From Bacteroidales bacterium UBA1745 (GTDB lineage Bacteria > Bacteroidota > Bacteroidia > Bacteroidales > UBA932): a stretch of 34,649 bases of DNA. Positions 1 through 7,675 of the stretch are shown one piece after another. The stretch's first letter is position 1; each line of letters starts with the position of its first letter. A program made the position numbers and the translations under genes. The DNA lies in assembly GCA_002314885.1 (NCBI GenBank), contig DCHT01000069.1, positions 1 to 34,649 on the forward strand. The letters are read 5' to 3'. The notes under the pieces are model-generated. The model saw only the letters and a list, made by a program, of their open reading frames with translations, did not search any database and had not been told where the DNA came from.

Positions 1-641
1 GTCACCTGCTCCACGGACTTCATAGAATTGCGGAGCACATAGTTCTTGATCTTGCCACCTTCCATATAGAATATCTTGACATAGTTCTCGTCGCTCTGCA
101 TATAGAGCAATGCGGACGGAGCGATGACCAGTTTGAGCTTCTGGTTCTCATCGTGGAAGCGGATGAGACCCTCATCCTCGATGGCAGGCCTCTGTTTGAG
201 CTCAGCCACATCGTGGAGGCTGATGGACAGGGCAAGTACTATATAAGGTATGGCAAGAATGATTGCCGAATACCTGAGGCAGAGGAAAGTCGTCTGTAGA
301 TAGGTCATCTTCAGCATCAGACAGGTATAGAGAGTCTGGAACTGCGAGCAAACCACGATTTCCATAAGGCACCAGAAGATATACGCGAGCCAGGTCATCC
401 TCACGCGCTTTGCTTTGCAGAGGAAAGTGAATATCATCCTGACTATCGCCACAGATCCCAGCACGATGGCTGCCATAATGAATATGTTCAGGGTCAGACG
501 TCCCTGGTACATCTCCGAGAAATGCTGATTGCCTATGGAAGGGTCGAATACCAATATGAAGAAAAGGTAGAACAGCGAAACGGCCGTAATGTGCAGGCAA
601 TACGAGCCCCAACGCTTCAAAGAGCCATATATCTCACTCAT
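1..641 (-). CDS. Membrane-anchored LytTR-family transcriptional regulator (3' end cut by window edge)
   Basis: Reading the minus strand from the ATG at 641 gives an open frame of 213 codons that runs off the left edge. The start MSEIYGSLKRWGSYCLHITA leads into four hydrophobic segments, at roughly residues 15-30, 48-70, 85-110 and 118-140. A cytoplasmic part follows, with the pattern KLVIAPSALLYMQSDENYVK and then KNYVLRNSMKSVEQV. This is the beginning of a LytTR DNA-binding domain (the 'I-x-Y-hydrophobic-x-S/A-x-x-N-Y' signature). Four membrane segments plus C-terminal LytTR is a common Bacteroidota layout for regulators without a separate kinase. The end of the DNA-binding domain is missing here only because of the window. 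It diverges from the gene at 793, and the repeats between them (642-792) are candidate operators. The signal sensed is unknown. Confidence 0.8.
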   Translation of the reverse strand, partial: MSEIYGSLKRWGSYCLHITAVSLFYLFFILVFDPSIGNQHFSEMYQGRLTLNIFIMAAIVLGSVAIVRMIFTFLCKAKRVRMTWLAYIFWCLMEIVVCSQFQTLYTCLMLKMTYLQTTFLCLRYSAIILAIPYIVLALSISLHDVAELKQRPAIEDEGLIRFHDENQKLKLVIAPSALLYMQSDENYVKIFYMEGGKIKNYVLRNSMKSVEQV

Positions 642-645
642 TTTT

Positions 646-779
646 GTCCCAAATTGCGGTGTGACGAAATTCCGCCACCCAGATTTTCGTCACAAATATA
701 TCGATTTAGTCCCAAAAACAAAGCGTTCGTCACTAAAAACTATGGGACGTCAATATTATTTCCGTGAATTTTAGTCCCA
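646..779. promoter_or_regulatory. Cluster of short direct and inverted repeats in a divergent promoter region
   Basis: The 151-bp gap between the LytTR regulator and the SGNH-like gene is AT-rich and holds two repeated words. TTCGTCAC occurs at 686-693 and 726-733, and inverted (GTGACGAA) at 661-668. GTCCCA occurs at 646-651, 709-714 and 774-779, and inverted (TGGGAC) at 743-748. GTGACGAAA and TTTCGTCAC at 661-693 could form a hairpin, but pairing over a divergent promoter more plausibly reflects protein binding. LytTR proteins usually bind paired short direct repeats, so the adjacent regulator is the obvious candidate. That link is inference. Confidence 0.55.
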
Positions 780-782
780 GAA

Positions 783-790
783 TACCTTTG
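783..790 (+). promoter_or_regulatory. Bacteroidota -7 promoter box TACCTTTG
   Basis: TACCTTTG matches the Bacteroidota sigma-ABfr -7 consensus TAnnTTTG and ends two bases before the ATG at 793. I see no good -33 TTTG at the usual distance. Transcription would begin at or next to the start codon, so either this mRNA is leaderless or translation starts at the internal ATG at 823. Confidence 0.5.
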
Positions 791-792
791 CA

Positions 793-1227
793 ATGTCTTC
801 AAAACCAAAGACGACGCAGATTATGATCAACATCCAGAAAATCTCAGTCGAAGATTTCGACTACGCACTTATAGAATATAAAGGAGACTTCTGTGTCAGC
901 AATGACCTCAAGGCTTTCAGGCGCCACTATATAATGACTATGAGTGAGGTTCTTGACCAGGGTGCCACGCCCGTCATTCTCTCACTGCCTCCTGTGGACA
1001 TCACCCGTTCCATCGACGGCGCATCCTCATACCTCTGGCACGAGGCCATCAATATGGAACTCTACAGGATTGCAGTGGAGAACGGTTTCCAATTCATCGA
1101 CATCACGACCCCTATCCTCAGGACAGCGGATCTGAAGACATATCTCGGAGCGGACGGTATGCAGCTCAGCGACGCAGGCAACAGACTCGTCGACTCTATT
1201 GTCCGCAACGAACTTCAAACTATCTAA
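793..1227 (+). CDS. Degenerate SGNH/GDSL-hydrolase-like protein lacking the N-terminal half and catalytic residues
   Basis: The 144-residue product matches the C-terminal part of a Bacteroidota/Firmicutes SGNH-hydrolase family. FDYALIEYKGDFC aligns with the family's 'DYVLIEYGGNDC' block. VILSLPPVDI corresponds to 'LLTLPPIDA', and GADGMQLSDAGN to the terminal 'DGIHPNEKGH' block. The N-terminal block with the catalytic serine is absent. An in-frame stop (TAG 772-774) just upstream excludes an extended start. The oxyanion GGND motif is changed to KGDF, and the catalytic His of the D-x-x-H pair is Gln (DGMQ). Esterase activity is therefore unlikely. It has its own promoter-like box and an intact frame, so it may be a repurposed binding protein rather than debris. 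A second possible start is ATG 823. No signal peptide is visible. Confidence 0.6.
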   Translation: MSSKPKTTQIMINIQKISVEDFDYALIEYKGDFCVSNDLKAFRRHYIMTMSEVLDQGATPVILSLPPVDITRSIDGASSYLWHEAINMELYRIAVENGFQFIDITTPILRTADLKTYLGADGMQLSDAGNRLVDSIVRNELQTI

Positions 1228-1243
1228 ACTTCAATTTCAGCCG

Positions 1244-2533
1244 TTATTCGGCAGCCCAGATGTAGACCTTGTCGGCGCGACGGAGCTTCTCGGTAGGAGC
1301 AACGTTCCCGGCAGGGTCTATTGCTGAGGCAAGGGCCTCCTGAGGCACAGGCACCGAACAGTACACTCCCTTGCCGGCCTCGGGCACAGGCTTGAGGTCG
1401 ACGCGTATCTCAGCGACTTTGGTCTCGATGACGCCAGTGGAAGGGCCCATAATCAGAATGTCATCGCCCTGGCGCAGGCTCTCGGATTCCACGAGAATCT
1501 CCACCACGCCCAGCTTTCCGAACCAGTTGGTCACCTTGCCGCAGTAAACCTTCCTGCGGGTGGCCTGGCTGCCATAGACATTGCTCCACTCGCCCATCTT
1601 CGCGCCCTGATAGTAACCGTCCCAGAAGCCCCTGTTGAAGACTTCCGCAAGTTCCTCCTTGAGGGAGGCGGACAATTCAGGAGTATAGCATCCGTCGCAC
1701 ACGGCATCGGCGGCCTTGCGGTAGCAGGAAGCCACCTTGCGCACATATTCGGCGCTGCGGGCACGGCCTTCCAGCTTGAACACAGTCACACCGGCCTCGA
1801 TGATCCTGTCCATAAACTCGATGGTGCAGAGGTCCTTCGGAGACATTATATATTTGTTGTCCACCACGAGTTCGTTGCCGGTCTCGTTGTCAGACACCTT
1901 GTAGGCACGGCGGCAGACCTGATAGCAGGAACCGCGGTTGGCTGATGCTCCGTAGGCGTGCAGACTGAGGTAGCATTTGCCGGAAATGGCCATACAGAAG
2001 GCTCCGTGGGCGAACATCTCGATCTGAACCTGACGTCCGGAAGGGCCGCAGATGTTGTCCCTCTCGATGACGTCCTTGATCTCGCGCACCTGACCCAGGT
2101 TGAGTTCGCGGGCCAGCACGATCACGTCGGCCCACTGGGCATAGAAGCGAAGGGCCTCGGCATTGGAAATGCTCAGCTGGGTGCTGATATGCACTTCCAC
2201 GCCTATCTGGCGAGCGTACATAATGGCCGCCATATCGGAAGCGATCACAGCGGTGATGCCAGCCGCCTTGGCTGCGTCGAGGGTACGGCGCATAGTCTCG
2301 AGCTCATCCCCGTAGAGGACGATGTTGAGAGTCAGGTAGGACTTGATTCCGGCCTCACGGCAGATGCGGCAGACCTCGGCGAGGTCCTCCATAGCGAAGT
2401 TGTTCGCCGAATGGGAGCGCATATTGAGCTTCTCAACTCCGAAATACACGGAATTGGCGCCACCCTGAATTGCGGCGTGCAGGCACTCGAAGTTGCCCGC
2501 AGGGGCCATTATTTCCAATTGTTTCCTGTCCAT
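1244..2533 (-). CDS. Peptidase U32 family protein (TrhP/YegQ-like)
   Basis: A 429-residue protein with a TIM-barrel-like N-terminal half (MAPAGNFECLHAAIQGGA...VYFG) and the U32 signature at about 172-190 (EMFAHGAFCMAISGKCYLS). Cys180, Cys187, Cys203 and Cys207 form the four-cysteine cluster seen in this family. Characterised bacterial U32 members (TrhP/YegQ, RlhA/YdcP) act with iron-sulfur and prephenate-derived chemistry in tRNA or rRNA hydroxylation. The old 'collagenase/protease' label is poorly supported. The C-terminal 80 residues look like the accessory beta-barrel of the TrhP type. It starts one base after the stop of the polyprenyl synthase gene, so the two are probably co-transcribed. 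RNA hydroxylation here is inference from family; the substrate is not shown by sequence. Confidence 0.85.
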   Translation of the reverse strand: MDRKQLEIMAPAGNFECLHAAIQGGANSVYFGVEKLNMRSHSANNFAMEDLAEVCRICREAGIKSYLTLNIVLYGDELETMRRTLDAAKAAGITAVIASDMAAIMYARQIGVEVHISTQLSISNAEALRFYAQWADVIVLARELNLGQVREIKDVIERDNICGPSGRQVQIEMFAHGAFCMAISGKCYLSLHAYGASANRGSCYQVCRRAYKVSDNETGNELVVDNKYIMSPKDLCTIEFMDRIIEAGVTVFKLEGRARSAEYVRKVASCYRKAADAVCDGCYTPELSASLKEELAEVFNRGFWDGYYQGAKMGEWSNVYGSQATRRKVYCGKVTNWFGKLGVVEILVESESLRQGDDILIMGPSTGVIETKVAEIRVDLKPVPEAGKGVYCSVPVPQEALASAIDPAGNVAPTEKLRRADKVYIWAAE

Positions 2534-2534
2534 A

Positions 2535-3527
2535 TTATTTAGTGCGGCCTACGAGGCTGTCCGCATAGCGGCGGAGCATTTCGAATCTGACTTTGCTGAG
2601 TCCGAGGGATGAGGCGGCGTCCAATGCGAGTGAAGTCAGACGCCTGATTTCGGCCTTTGCGTCCTGGTCCACGCCGAGGCTCACATAGATTTCCTTGACT
2701 GCGGCGACCTTGGCAGCGCGCTCTTCAGGAGTCTCCACCGGCATAGCCATAGCACTGTGCAGATCCTGCAGACGGGCCTCGTCTCCGGCGAGAAGTTCCT
2801 GCGCGTGAGTGGTCAGCCAGCATTTCTTGTTGTGGACTATGTCGCCGCCGATAGGCTTGCCGAAGACCTTCTCATCGCCGAACGCGTCCAGCAAGTCGTC
2901 CGCCACCTGGAAGGCCAGGCCGAGCTGATATCCATATTCATAGAGCAGGTCCGCGTCCTTTGCGGAGGCGCCGCCGATGATTGCGCCCATCTTGGCGGAG
3001 CAGGCGATGAGGACAGCCGTCTTGAGGCCTATCATCTTCATATATTCGGCCATAGGCACCTGCTCGACGTCCTCAAAGTCCATATCGTACTGCTGGCCCT
3101 CGCAGACCTCTGCCGCAGTCTTGTTGAAGAGGTCGAGCACATCGCCCAGGACAGCCCTCGGAGCCTTTGCGATGCGCCTGTAGCTGTCGATGCTCATTAC
3201 GTCGCCGGAAAGGATGGCGGTGTCGTCGCCCCACTTGGTCCACACCGTGGCCTGTCCCCTTCTCTTAGGGGATTTGTCCATAATGTCGTCGTGGATGAGA
3301 GTGAAGGTGTGGAACACCTCCAGGGCCACTGCGGGCTCGAAAACCTCGGCTGAAAGTTCCTCCTTGAAGAGGGAATATGCGAGGAGGCAGAGACGAGGAC
3401 GTATGCGTTTGCCGCCTATGCCTATCATATATCTGAGCGGGTCATACAGGCCTGCAGGCTCAGCCGTGAATTCGATATTCTCGAACAGGCTGCGGATAGT
3501 GGATTCGATCTGGGCTTCAGTAATCAT
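2535..3527 (-). CDS. Trans-isoprenyl diphosphate (polyprenyl) synthase
   Basis: A 330-residue, all-helical prenyltransferase. GGKRIRP (38-44) binds diphosphate. The first Asp-rich motif is DDIMD (80-84) and the second DDLLD (210-214), both complete. An aromatic residue (Phe75) lies five positions before the first motif, with no two-residue insertion in that motif. This pattern suggests a short-chain product (C15-C20) rather than a C40-C50 quinone tail, but chain length cannot be fixed from sequence. The frame is open upstream to a GTG at 3554. I choose the ATG at 3527 because a TATCTTTG promoter box (3561-3568, minus) puts the transcript start around 3555, leaving a leader of about 27 nt. It is followed after one base by the U32 gene. 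Confidence 0.88.
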   Translation of the reverse strand: MITEAQIESTIRSLFENIEFTAEPAGLYDPLRYMIGIGGKRIRPRLCLLAYSLFKEELSAEVFEPAVALEVFHTFTLIHDDIMDKSPKRRGQATVWTKWGDDTAILSGDVMSIDSYRRIAKAPRAVLGDVLDLFNKTAAEVCEGQQYDMDFEDVEQVPMAEYMKMIGLKTAVLIACSAKMGAIIGGASAKDADLLYEYGYQLGLAFQVADDLLDAFGDEKVFGKPIGGDIVHNKKCWLTTHAQELLAGDEARLQDLHSAMAMPVETPEERAAKVAAVKEIYVSLGVDQDAKAEIRRLTSLALDAASSLGLSKVRFEMLRRYADSLVGRTK

Positions 3528-3560
3528 AGAATTTGCATTGCGATGTGAAATCACAACTCA

Positions 3561-3568
3561 CAAAGATA
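3561..3568 (-). promoter_or_regulatory. -7 promoter box TATCTTTG for the polyprenyl synthase-U32 operon
   Basis: On the minus strand this reads TATCTTTG, a full match to TAnnTTTG. It lies about 34 nt upstream of the chosen ATG at 3527 and back-to-back with the rsgA promoter box. No clear -33 element is visible. Confidence 0.55.
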
Positions 3569-3579
3569 AGTAAAATCCC

Positions 3580-3587
3580 TATATTTG
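3580..3587 (+). promoter_or_regulatory. -7 promoter box TATATTTG for rsgA
   Basis: TATATTTG matches the Bacteroidota -7 consensus and ends six bases before the rsgA ATG at 3594. The predicted transcript would have a leader of only a few nucleotides or none. The box overlaps the alternative TTG start at 3585, which argues against that start. Confidence 0.5.
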
Positions 3588-3593
3588 CAGTCG

Positions 3594-4547
3594 ATGAAAG
3601 GCACAGCGACAGTAATCAAGCACACGGGCAGCCACTATCTGCTCTCGGAACTTCCCGGATGGGAGCTCTTCCCTGCCGTCCTCAGGGGCAAGATACGCCT
3701 CAAGGGCAGCACTGCCACCAATCCTATCGCCGTGGGCGACGTGGTGGACTACGAATATGAGCAGACCCCGTCCCCGGAGGCTCCTGCTGCCATTGTCAGC
3801 ATCCACGACAGGCGCAACTATGTGATCCGTCGCTCGACCAACCTGAGCCGCCAGAACCATATCATCGCGGCCAACCTCGACCAGGCCATCATCATCTGCA
3901 CCCTCTATTTCCCAGAGCTCAAACTCCCCTTCCTCGACCGCATACTAGTGACCTGCGGAGTCTATGGAGTACCGGCGGTCATAGTCCTCAACAAGGTGGA
4001 CCTCTACCGCAGCGAAGTGCAGGACGAAATAGACCATATCAGGAAAAACTATGAAGGCGCAGGCTACAAGGTGATCGAGACCTCCACCAAGACCGGAGAA
4101 GGCATTGACGAACTGCGCAGCCTCTGTGAAGGCAAGGTGAGCCTCTTCTCGGGAGAATCAGGCGTGGGCAAGTCTTCTATGATCAAGTGCCTCGACCCGG
4201 CTCTCGACCCGAGGACGGGCGAGATTTCAGACGTCCATCTCCAGGGCAAGCACACCACGACCTTCTACGAGATGTACCGCTTCGCATCGGACAACGGCGG
4301 CGGCTACATCATCGACACCCCGGGCATCAGAGGCTTCGGCCTCGTCCATCTCGAGAAGGAGGAGATTCCGCTCTACTTCCCCGAGATGCTGGAAGCCGCC
4401 CAGAATTGCCGCTTCACCCCTTGCACCCACACCCACGAACCGGGCTGCGCGGTCAAGGCAGGTCTCGAAGACGGCAGCATAAGCCCTGAGCGCTACAACT
4501 CCTACCTCGGAATGATCGAGGACATTGACGAAGGCAAGTACAGATAG
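3594..4547 (+). CDS. rsgA: Ribosome small subunit-dependent GTPase A
   Basis: A 317-residue circularly permuted GTPase that acts in late 30S ribosomal subunit maturation. The order is an N-terminal OB-like fold (about 1-75), then G4 NKVD (133-136), G1/P-loop GESGVGKSS (187-195), G2 GKHTTT (218-223) and G3 DTPG (241-244). The G4-before-G1 order is diagnostic of the YjeQ/RsgA family. A C-terminal zinc site is formed by Cys272, Cys277, His279 and Cys285. The ATG at 3594 is preferred over a TTG at 3585 that overlaps the promoter box. Its stop codon abuts the ATG of the MATE gene with no spacer, so the two are surely co-transcribed and probably translationally coupled. Confidence 0.95.
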   Translation: MKGTATVIKHTGSHYLLSELPGWELFPAVLRGKIRLKGSTATNPIAVGDVVDYEYEQTPSPEAPAAIVSIHDRRNYVIRRSTNLSRQNHIIAANLDQAIIICTLYFPELKLPFLDRILVTCGVYGVPAVIVLNKVDLYRSEVQDEIDHIRKNYEGAGYKVIETSTKTGEGIDELRSLCEGKVSLFSGESGVGKSSMIKCLDPALDPRTGEISDVHLQGKHTTTFYEMYRFASDNGGGYIIDTPGIRGFGLVHLEKEEIPLYFPEMLEAAQNCRFTPCTHTHEPGCAVKAGLEDGSISPERYNSYLGMIEDIDEGKYR

Positions 4548-5882
4548 ATGGGCCTCAACAGGGAAATCCTCAGACTCGCAATCCCGAGCATACTGGCAAA
4601 CATAACCGTGCCCCTCGTGGGTATGGTGGACATAGCCGTGGCCGGTCATCTGGACGGCATCTCCGACGGTCTTTCGGCCGCGGCCTTCATAGGCGCCATC
4701 GCCGTGGGCACCACCCTCTTCGACCTGCTCTACTGGAATTTCGCCTTCCTGCGCAGCGGCACCGGCGGACTCACCGCCCAGGCCTACGGACGCGGAGATA
4801 TGGCCGACAGTTCGAGGATACTCTACAGGGCCGTCAGCCTCGCCCTGGCCATTTCCGTGGCCCTGATTGCCATCCAGTGGCTGTTCCTCAACTTTGCGTT
4901 CCTCTTCGTCCGCTGCAGTCCTGAGGTCCGCAACCTCGCCTCTTCGTATTTCTATATAAGGATATGGGCCGCACCCGCCACCTTGTCGCTGATGGCCTTC
5001 AAGGGCTGGTTCATCGGAATGCAGGACAGCGTAGCAGCAATGACCACCGACCTCGTCGTGAACGGAGTGAACATAGTCGCGAGCATAGTCCTGGCGAAAC
5101 TCATAGGCTTCAGGGGCATAGCCCTCGGCACCGTCACCGCCCAGTTCAGCGGAGTACTCACCGCCATAGGCTTCCTGGTCTTCAAATACAGGAAAATTCT
5201 CAGCCATACGACAGCCAAAGCAATATTGGAGAGTTTCCACGGCAGCGATATGAGCCGTTTCTTCAAGATCAACCGGGACATCTTCATCCGTTCCCTCTGC
5301 TTCATCGCCATCTACATAGGCTACACCGCAATCGCCGCCCCACTGGGCGACGTACTGCTCTCAGTCAGCGCGATAATGATGAAGATCCTGATGCTCTTCT
5401 CCTATTTCACCGACGGATTCGCTTACGCCGGAGAGGCTATGACCGGCAAGTACATCGGTGCCGGAGACAAGGAGCGCCAGAAGGGCACCGTCAAGTGGGT
5501 CTTCGTCTGGAGTATGGGCATCGCAGTACTGTTTATGGGCATCTATGGCTTCGGCGGACGCTTTCTCACCGGACTTATGACCAAGGACGGCACCGTGCTC
5601 GAGACCTGTGTGGAGTATATCCCCTGGCTGCTCCTGATGCCGCCTTTCGGCTGCGCAGCCTTCGCCTGGGACGGCATCTTCATAGGCGCCACCGCCTCCA
5701 AGGGCATACGCAACGCGATGATCGCCGCGGCCATCAGTTTCTTCTGCGTCTGGGGCCTGGGATCCCTTCTGTTCAAGGGCAGCACCGCCGGCCTACACGT
5801 CCTGATGGCCGCCTACTTCGCCCACCTCCTCGCCAGGACGGTGTACCTCAGCGCGGAATATTTCAGAAAGCTATCACGCTAG
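4548..5882 (+). CDS. MATE-family efflux transporter (DinF-like)
   Basis: A 444-residue polytopic protein with about 12 hydrophobic segments in two similar halves. Family features are REILRLAIPSILANITVPL at the start, then MVDIAVAGHL and RSGTGGLTAQAYGRGD after the second helix. The last is the DinF/NorM-type loop found in Bacteroidota members. MATE proteins export cationic drugs or metabolites using Na+ or H+ gradients, and the substrate is not predictable here. The gene begins directly after the rsgA stop. Its own stop shares the tetranucleotide CTAG with the stop of the convergent AAA+ gene. Confidence 0.9.
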   Translation: MGLNREILRLAIPSILANITVPLVGMVDIAVAGHLDGISDGLSAAAFIGAIAVGTTLFDLLYWNFAFLRSGTGGLTAQAYGRGDMADSSRILYRAVSLALAISVALIAIQWLFLNFAFLFVRCSPEVRNLASSYFYIRIWAAPATLSLMAFKGWFIGMQDSVAAMTTDLVVNGVNIVASIVLAKLIGFRGIALGTVTAQFSGVLTAIGFLVFKYRKILSHTTAKAILESFHGSDMSRFFKINRDIFIRSLCFIAIYIGYTAIAAPLGDVLLSVSAIMMKILMLFSYFTDGFAYAGEAMTGKYIGAGDKERQKGTVKWVFVWSMGIAVLFMGIYGFGGRFLTGLMTKDGTVLETCVEYIPWLLLMPPFGCAAFAWDGIFIGATASKGIRNAMIAAAISFFCVWGLGSLLFKGSTAGLHVLMAAYFAHLLARTVYLSAEYFRKLSR

Positions 5883-7510
5883 AATCCCACCCTCGGGCGA
5901 GGTTTCTTCACGGTGAGGGACTCCTGACGGCAGAATTCCCTTATGCCGTCAATACCCGGCTGGACGCCGTTGAGGATGTAGTCGACAGTCATCTTACGGC
6001 TGATGTTCTCAATCTGACCTCCGCTGAAGTCATACTCCTCGGCGAGGACTGAGGCGTTCTCCTCATCCAGGCCCTCCACCATAGACTCCCAGATTTTCGC
6101 CTTGGCCTCAACACCCGGCTTGCGGAAGTTGATTTTGTAGATGAAACGCCTCTCGAAGGCGCCGTCGCAGAAATTCTCGGTGAGGTTCGTGGTCGCAATC
6201 ATAATGCCCTCAAGATTCTCGAGTTCCTGAAGGATGATGTTCTGCATTGCGTTCTCCATCTTGTCCACAGAACGTTCCACGCCCTTCATTCGCTTGCCGA
6301 AAAGGGCGTCCGCCTCATTGAAGAGCAGGATAGGGCACTGCTCAGAACAGCGCACGAGATGCCTGTACTCATCGAAGAGGGCCTTCACGTTCTTCTCCGA
6401 TTCGCCCACGTATTTGCTCTTCAGACGGGACACGTCCACGAGGAAGATGTTACGGCCGGTCCTTCGGGCAATCTGATAGACGGACTCGGTCTTACCGGTG
6501 CCTGCCGGGCCATAGAAAAGGCAGTTGAAGCCACTTCTGAAGCCCTTCTCACGCAGACGGGACACCACGTTTCCGAAGTTCTCCGGCTGAAGGAGTTCGG
6601 TGAGCTTCTTCACCTGGGCATCCTCCTCGGAATTGAAGAAGAGGGTCTTCTCCCTGATTGCGGAGAAGTCCACGAGGTTGGCGCTGCGCTCGCTGACGGA
6701 TTCGCTGTAGACTTCGCCGAGGAATTCCGTCTTCACCTTGTGGGTGAGGCAGATGTGGGAAGTGTCCACTATTCCGTCGTTGTTGACGTGCTCCACAAGT
6801 CCCTTCCGGAAAAGTGCGGTGCAGCCCTCCTCGAGGGATGCACGGATGTCATCCTCGTCAAGGTCAGATTCGAAAATTCTTCCAAAATCCTCCCAGGAGA
6901 ACTGCTCTTCCTTGAACAGCACAGTCCTGACCACCAGGTAGAGGAAGATGACGCGGTCAGAGTAGGGAAAGGAGGAGAATCCGGTCCTCTCCGTCGCCGC
7001 GACGAAGTTGTTCTCCGGATTGAAGTTCATAAGGTCGTCCAGTTCGTGGATGAGGCAGTCCGCGTCGATGTTGTCACGGAAGAAGTCCTTGAAGGACGCG
7101 CACATACGGCGCAGCATTGCCGAGGTGCCAAGCCCGCGGATATCGTCCCCGTTGGGAGCCTCATTCTTCTGGAAGGCCTTGATGACCGAGTCGGGCACTC
7201 TGTAGCTCAGGCCGCGAAAACCTCTGGTGGAGGCTCTCACATACCTTTTGTCTATAAGTGCATCCACATCGTTGCGGAGCTCGATGAAACGGAGATTGCT
7301 GCAGCCGATTTTGCGGGCTATGTTCTCAGGAGTGGCATCTCCGCCCACACAGAGTTCAAGGATTGCCGCCATCATCAGCGCCTGGTCGCGCGTGATGCCA
7401 AGCTTGGAGCACACGAAATCGTACTCGGATTCAGGATAGGATTCAGCTTCTTCAGCGAAAGAAAGGATGGCCTCAAGGGCAGTCGGAATGGTGAGAATGT
7501 TATCGTTCAT
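5879..7510 (-). CDS. AAA+ ATPase of unknown function
   Basis: A 543-residue protein whose C-terminal half is a single AAA+ module: Walker A GPAGTGKT (334-341), Walker B ILLFNEA (394-400), sensor 1 ATTN (439-442), arginine-finger region FERRF (452-456) and a sensor-2 region around FSGGQIENI (495-503). Walker B carries Asn-Glu instead of Asp-Glu; the catalytic Glu is kept. The N-terminal 280 residues are helical. They include a helix-turn-helix-like stretch around 55-92 (PENIARKIGCSNLRFIELRN), but I do not recognise the domain. It resembles CDC48/FtsH-type remodelling ATPases without a protease domain. It is monocistronic, diverges from the low-GC island and converges on the MATE gene. Substrate and partner are unknown. 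Confidence 0.8.
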   Translation of the reverse strand: MNDNILTIPTALEAILSFAEEAESYPESEYDFVCSKLGITRDQALMMAAILELCVGGDATPENIARKIGCSNLRFIELRNDVDALIDKRYVRASTRGFRGLSYRVPDSVIKAFQKNEAPNGDDIRGLGTSAMLRRMCASFKDFFRDNIDADCLIHELDDLMNFNPENNFVAATERTGFSSFPYSDRVIFLYLVVRTVLFKEEQFSWEDFGRIFESDLDEDDIRASLEEGCTALFRKGLVEHVNNDGIVDTSHICLTHKVKTEFLGEVYSESVSERSANLVDFSAIREKTLFFNSEEDAQVKKLTELLQPENFGNVVSRLREKGFRSGFNCLFYGPAGTGKTESVYQIARRTGRNIFLVDVSRLKSKYVGESEKNVKALFDEYRHLVRCSEQCPILLFNEADALFGKRMKGVERSVDKMENAMQNIILQELENLEGIMIATTNLTENFCDGAFERRFIYKINFRKPGVEAKAKIWESMVEGLDEENASVLAEEYDFSGGQIENISRKMTVDYILNGVQPGIDGIREFCRQESLTVKKPRPRVGF

Positions 7511-7551
7511 AATGGTATCTGATGCTATTGTCGTGCACTAATAGATACCGC

Positions 7552-7577
7552 AAAAAAGGGCGGGAATTACCCCGCCC
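7552..7577 (-). terminator. Terminator-like hairpin with U-tract in the 5' leader of the AAA+ gene
   Basis: GGGCGGG (7558-7564) pairs perfectly with CCCGCCC (7571-7577) around a six-base loop. Read on the minus strand, it is followed at once by six Ts (7557-7552). That is an intrinsic-terminator shape pointing into the AAA+ gene, whose start is only about 42 bp further on. It could stop antisense transcription from the neighbouring island or act as an attenuator. On the plus strand no T-run follows. Confidence 0.55.
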
Positions 7578-7609
7578 CTGAAAGAAAATCTGAACTCTTT
7601 AACAGAAAA

Positions 7610-7638
7610 TTGCCGTTAAATCTTTTTTACTATATTTG
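7610..7638 (+). promoter_or_regulatory. Promoter with TTG and TATATTTG boxes
   Basis: TATATTTG at 7631-7638 matches the Bacteroidota -7 box, and TTG at 7610-7612 lies about 18 bp upstream as a -33-like element. This is the best two-box promoter in the window. It would give a leader of about 35 nt for the gene at 7676, or 55 nt if translation starts at 7697. Confidence 0.6.
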
Positions 7639-7675
7639 CATTGATTCGAAGTTTAACCTTTTTCATTAGCTTAGT

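Noticed and set aside
1244..2533. Calling the U32 protein a collagenase/protease
   Set aside because: The old name rests on weak evidence. Characterised relatives with this cysteine cluster act in RNA hydroxylation.
4227..5240. 337-codon minus-strand frame across rsgA and the MATE gene
   Set aside because: It spans the junction of two real plus-strand genes and has no domain signature.
5879..5882. Shared CTAG between the convergent stop codons of the MATE and AAA+ genes as a special signal
   Set aside because: CTAG is the simplest way for two TAG stops to overlap tail to tail; similar tight convergent ends occur at 10423-10452 and 13336-13342, so it reflects compact gene packing.
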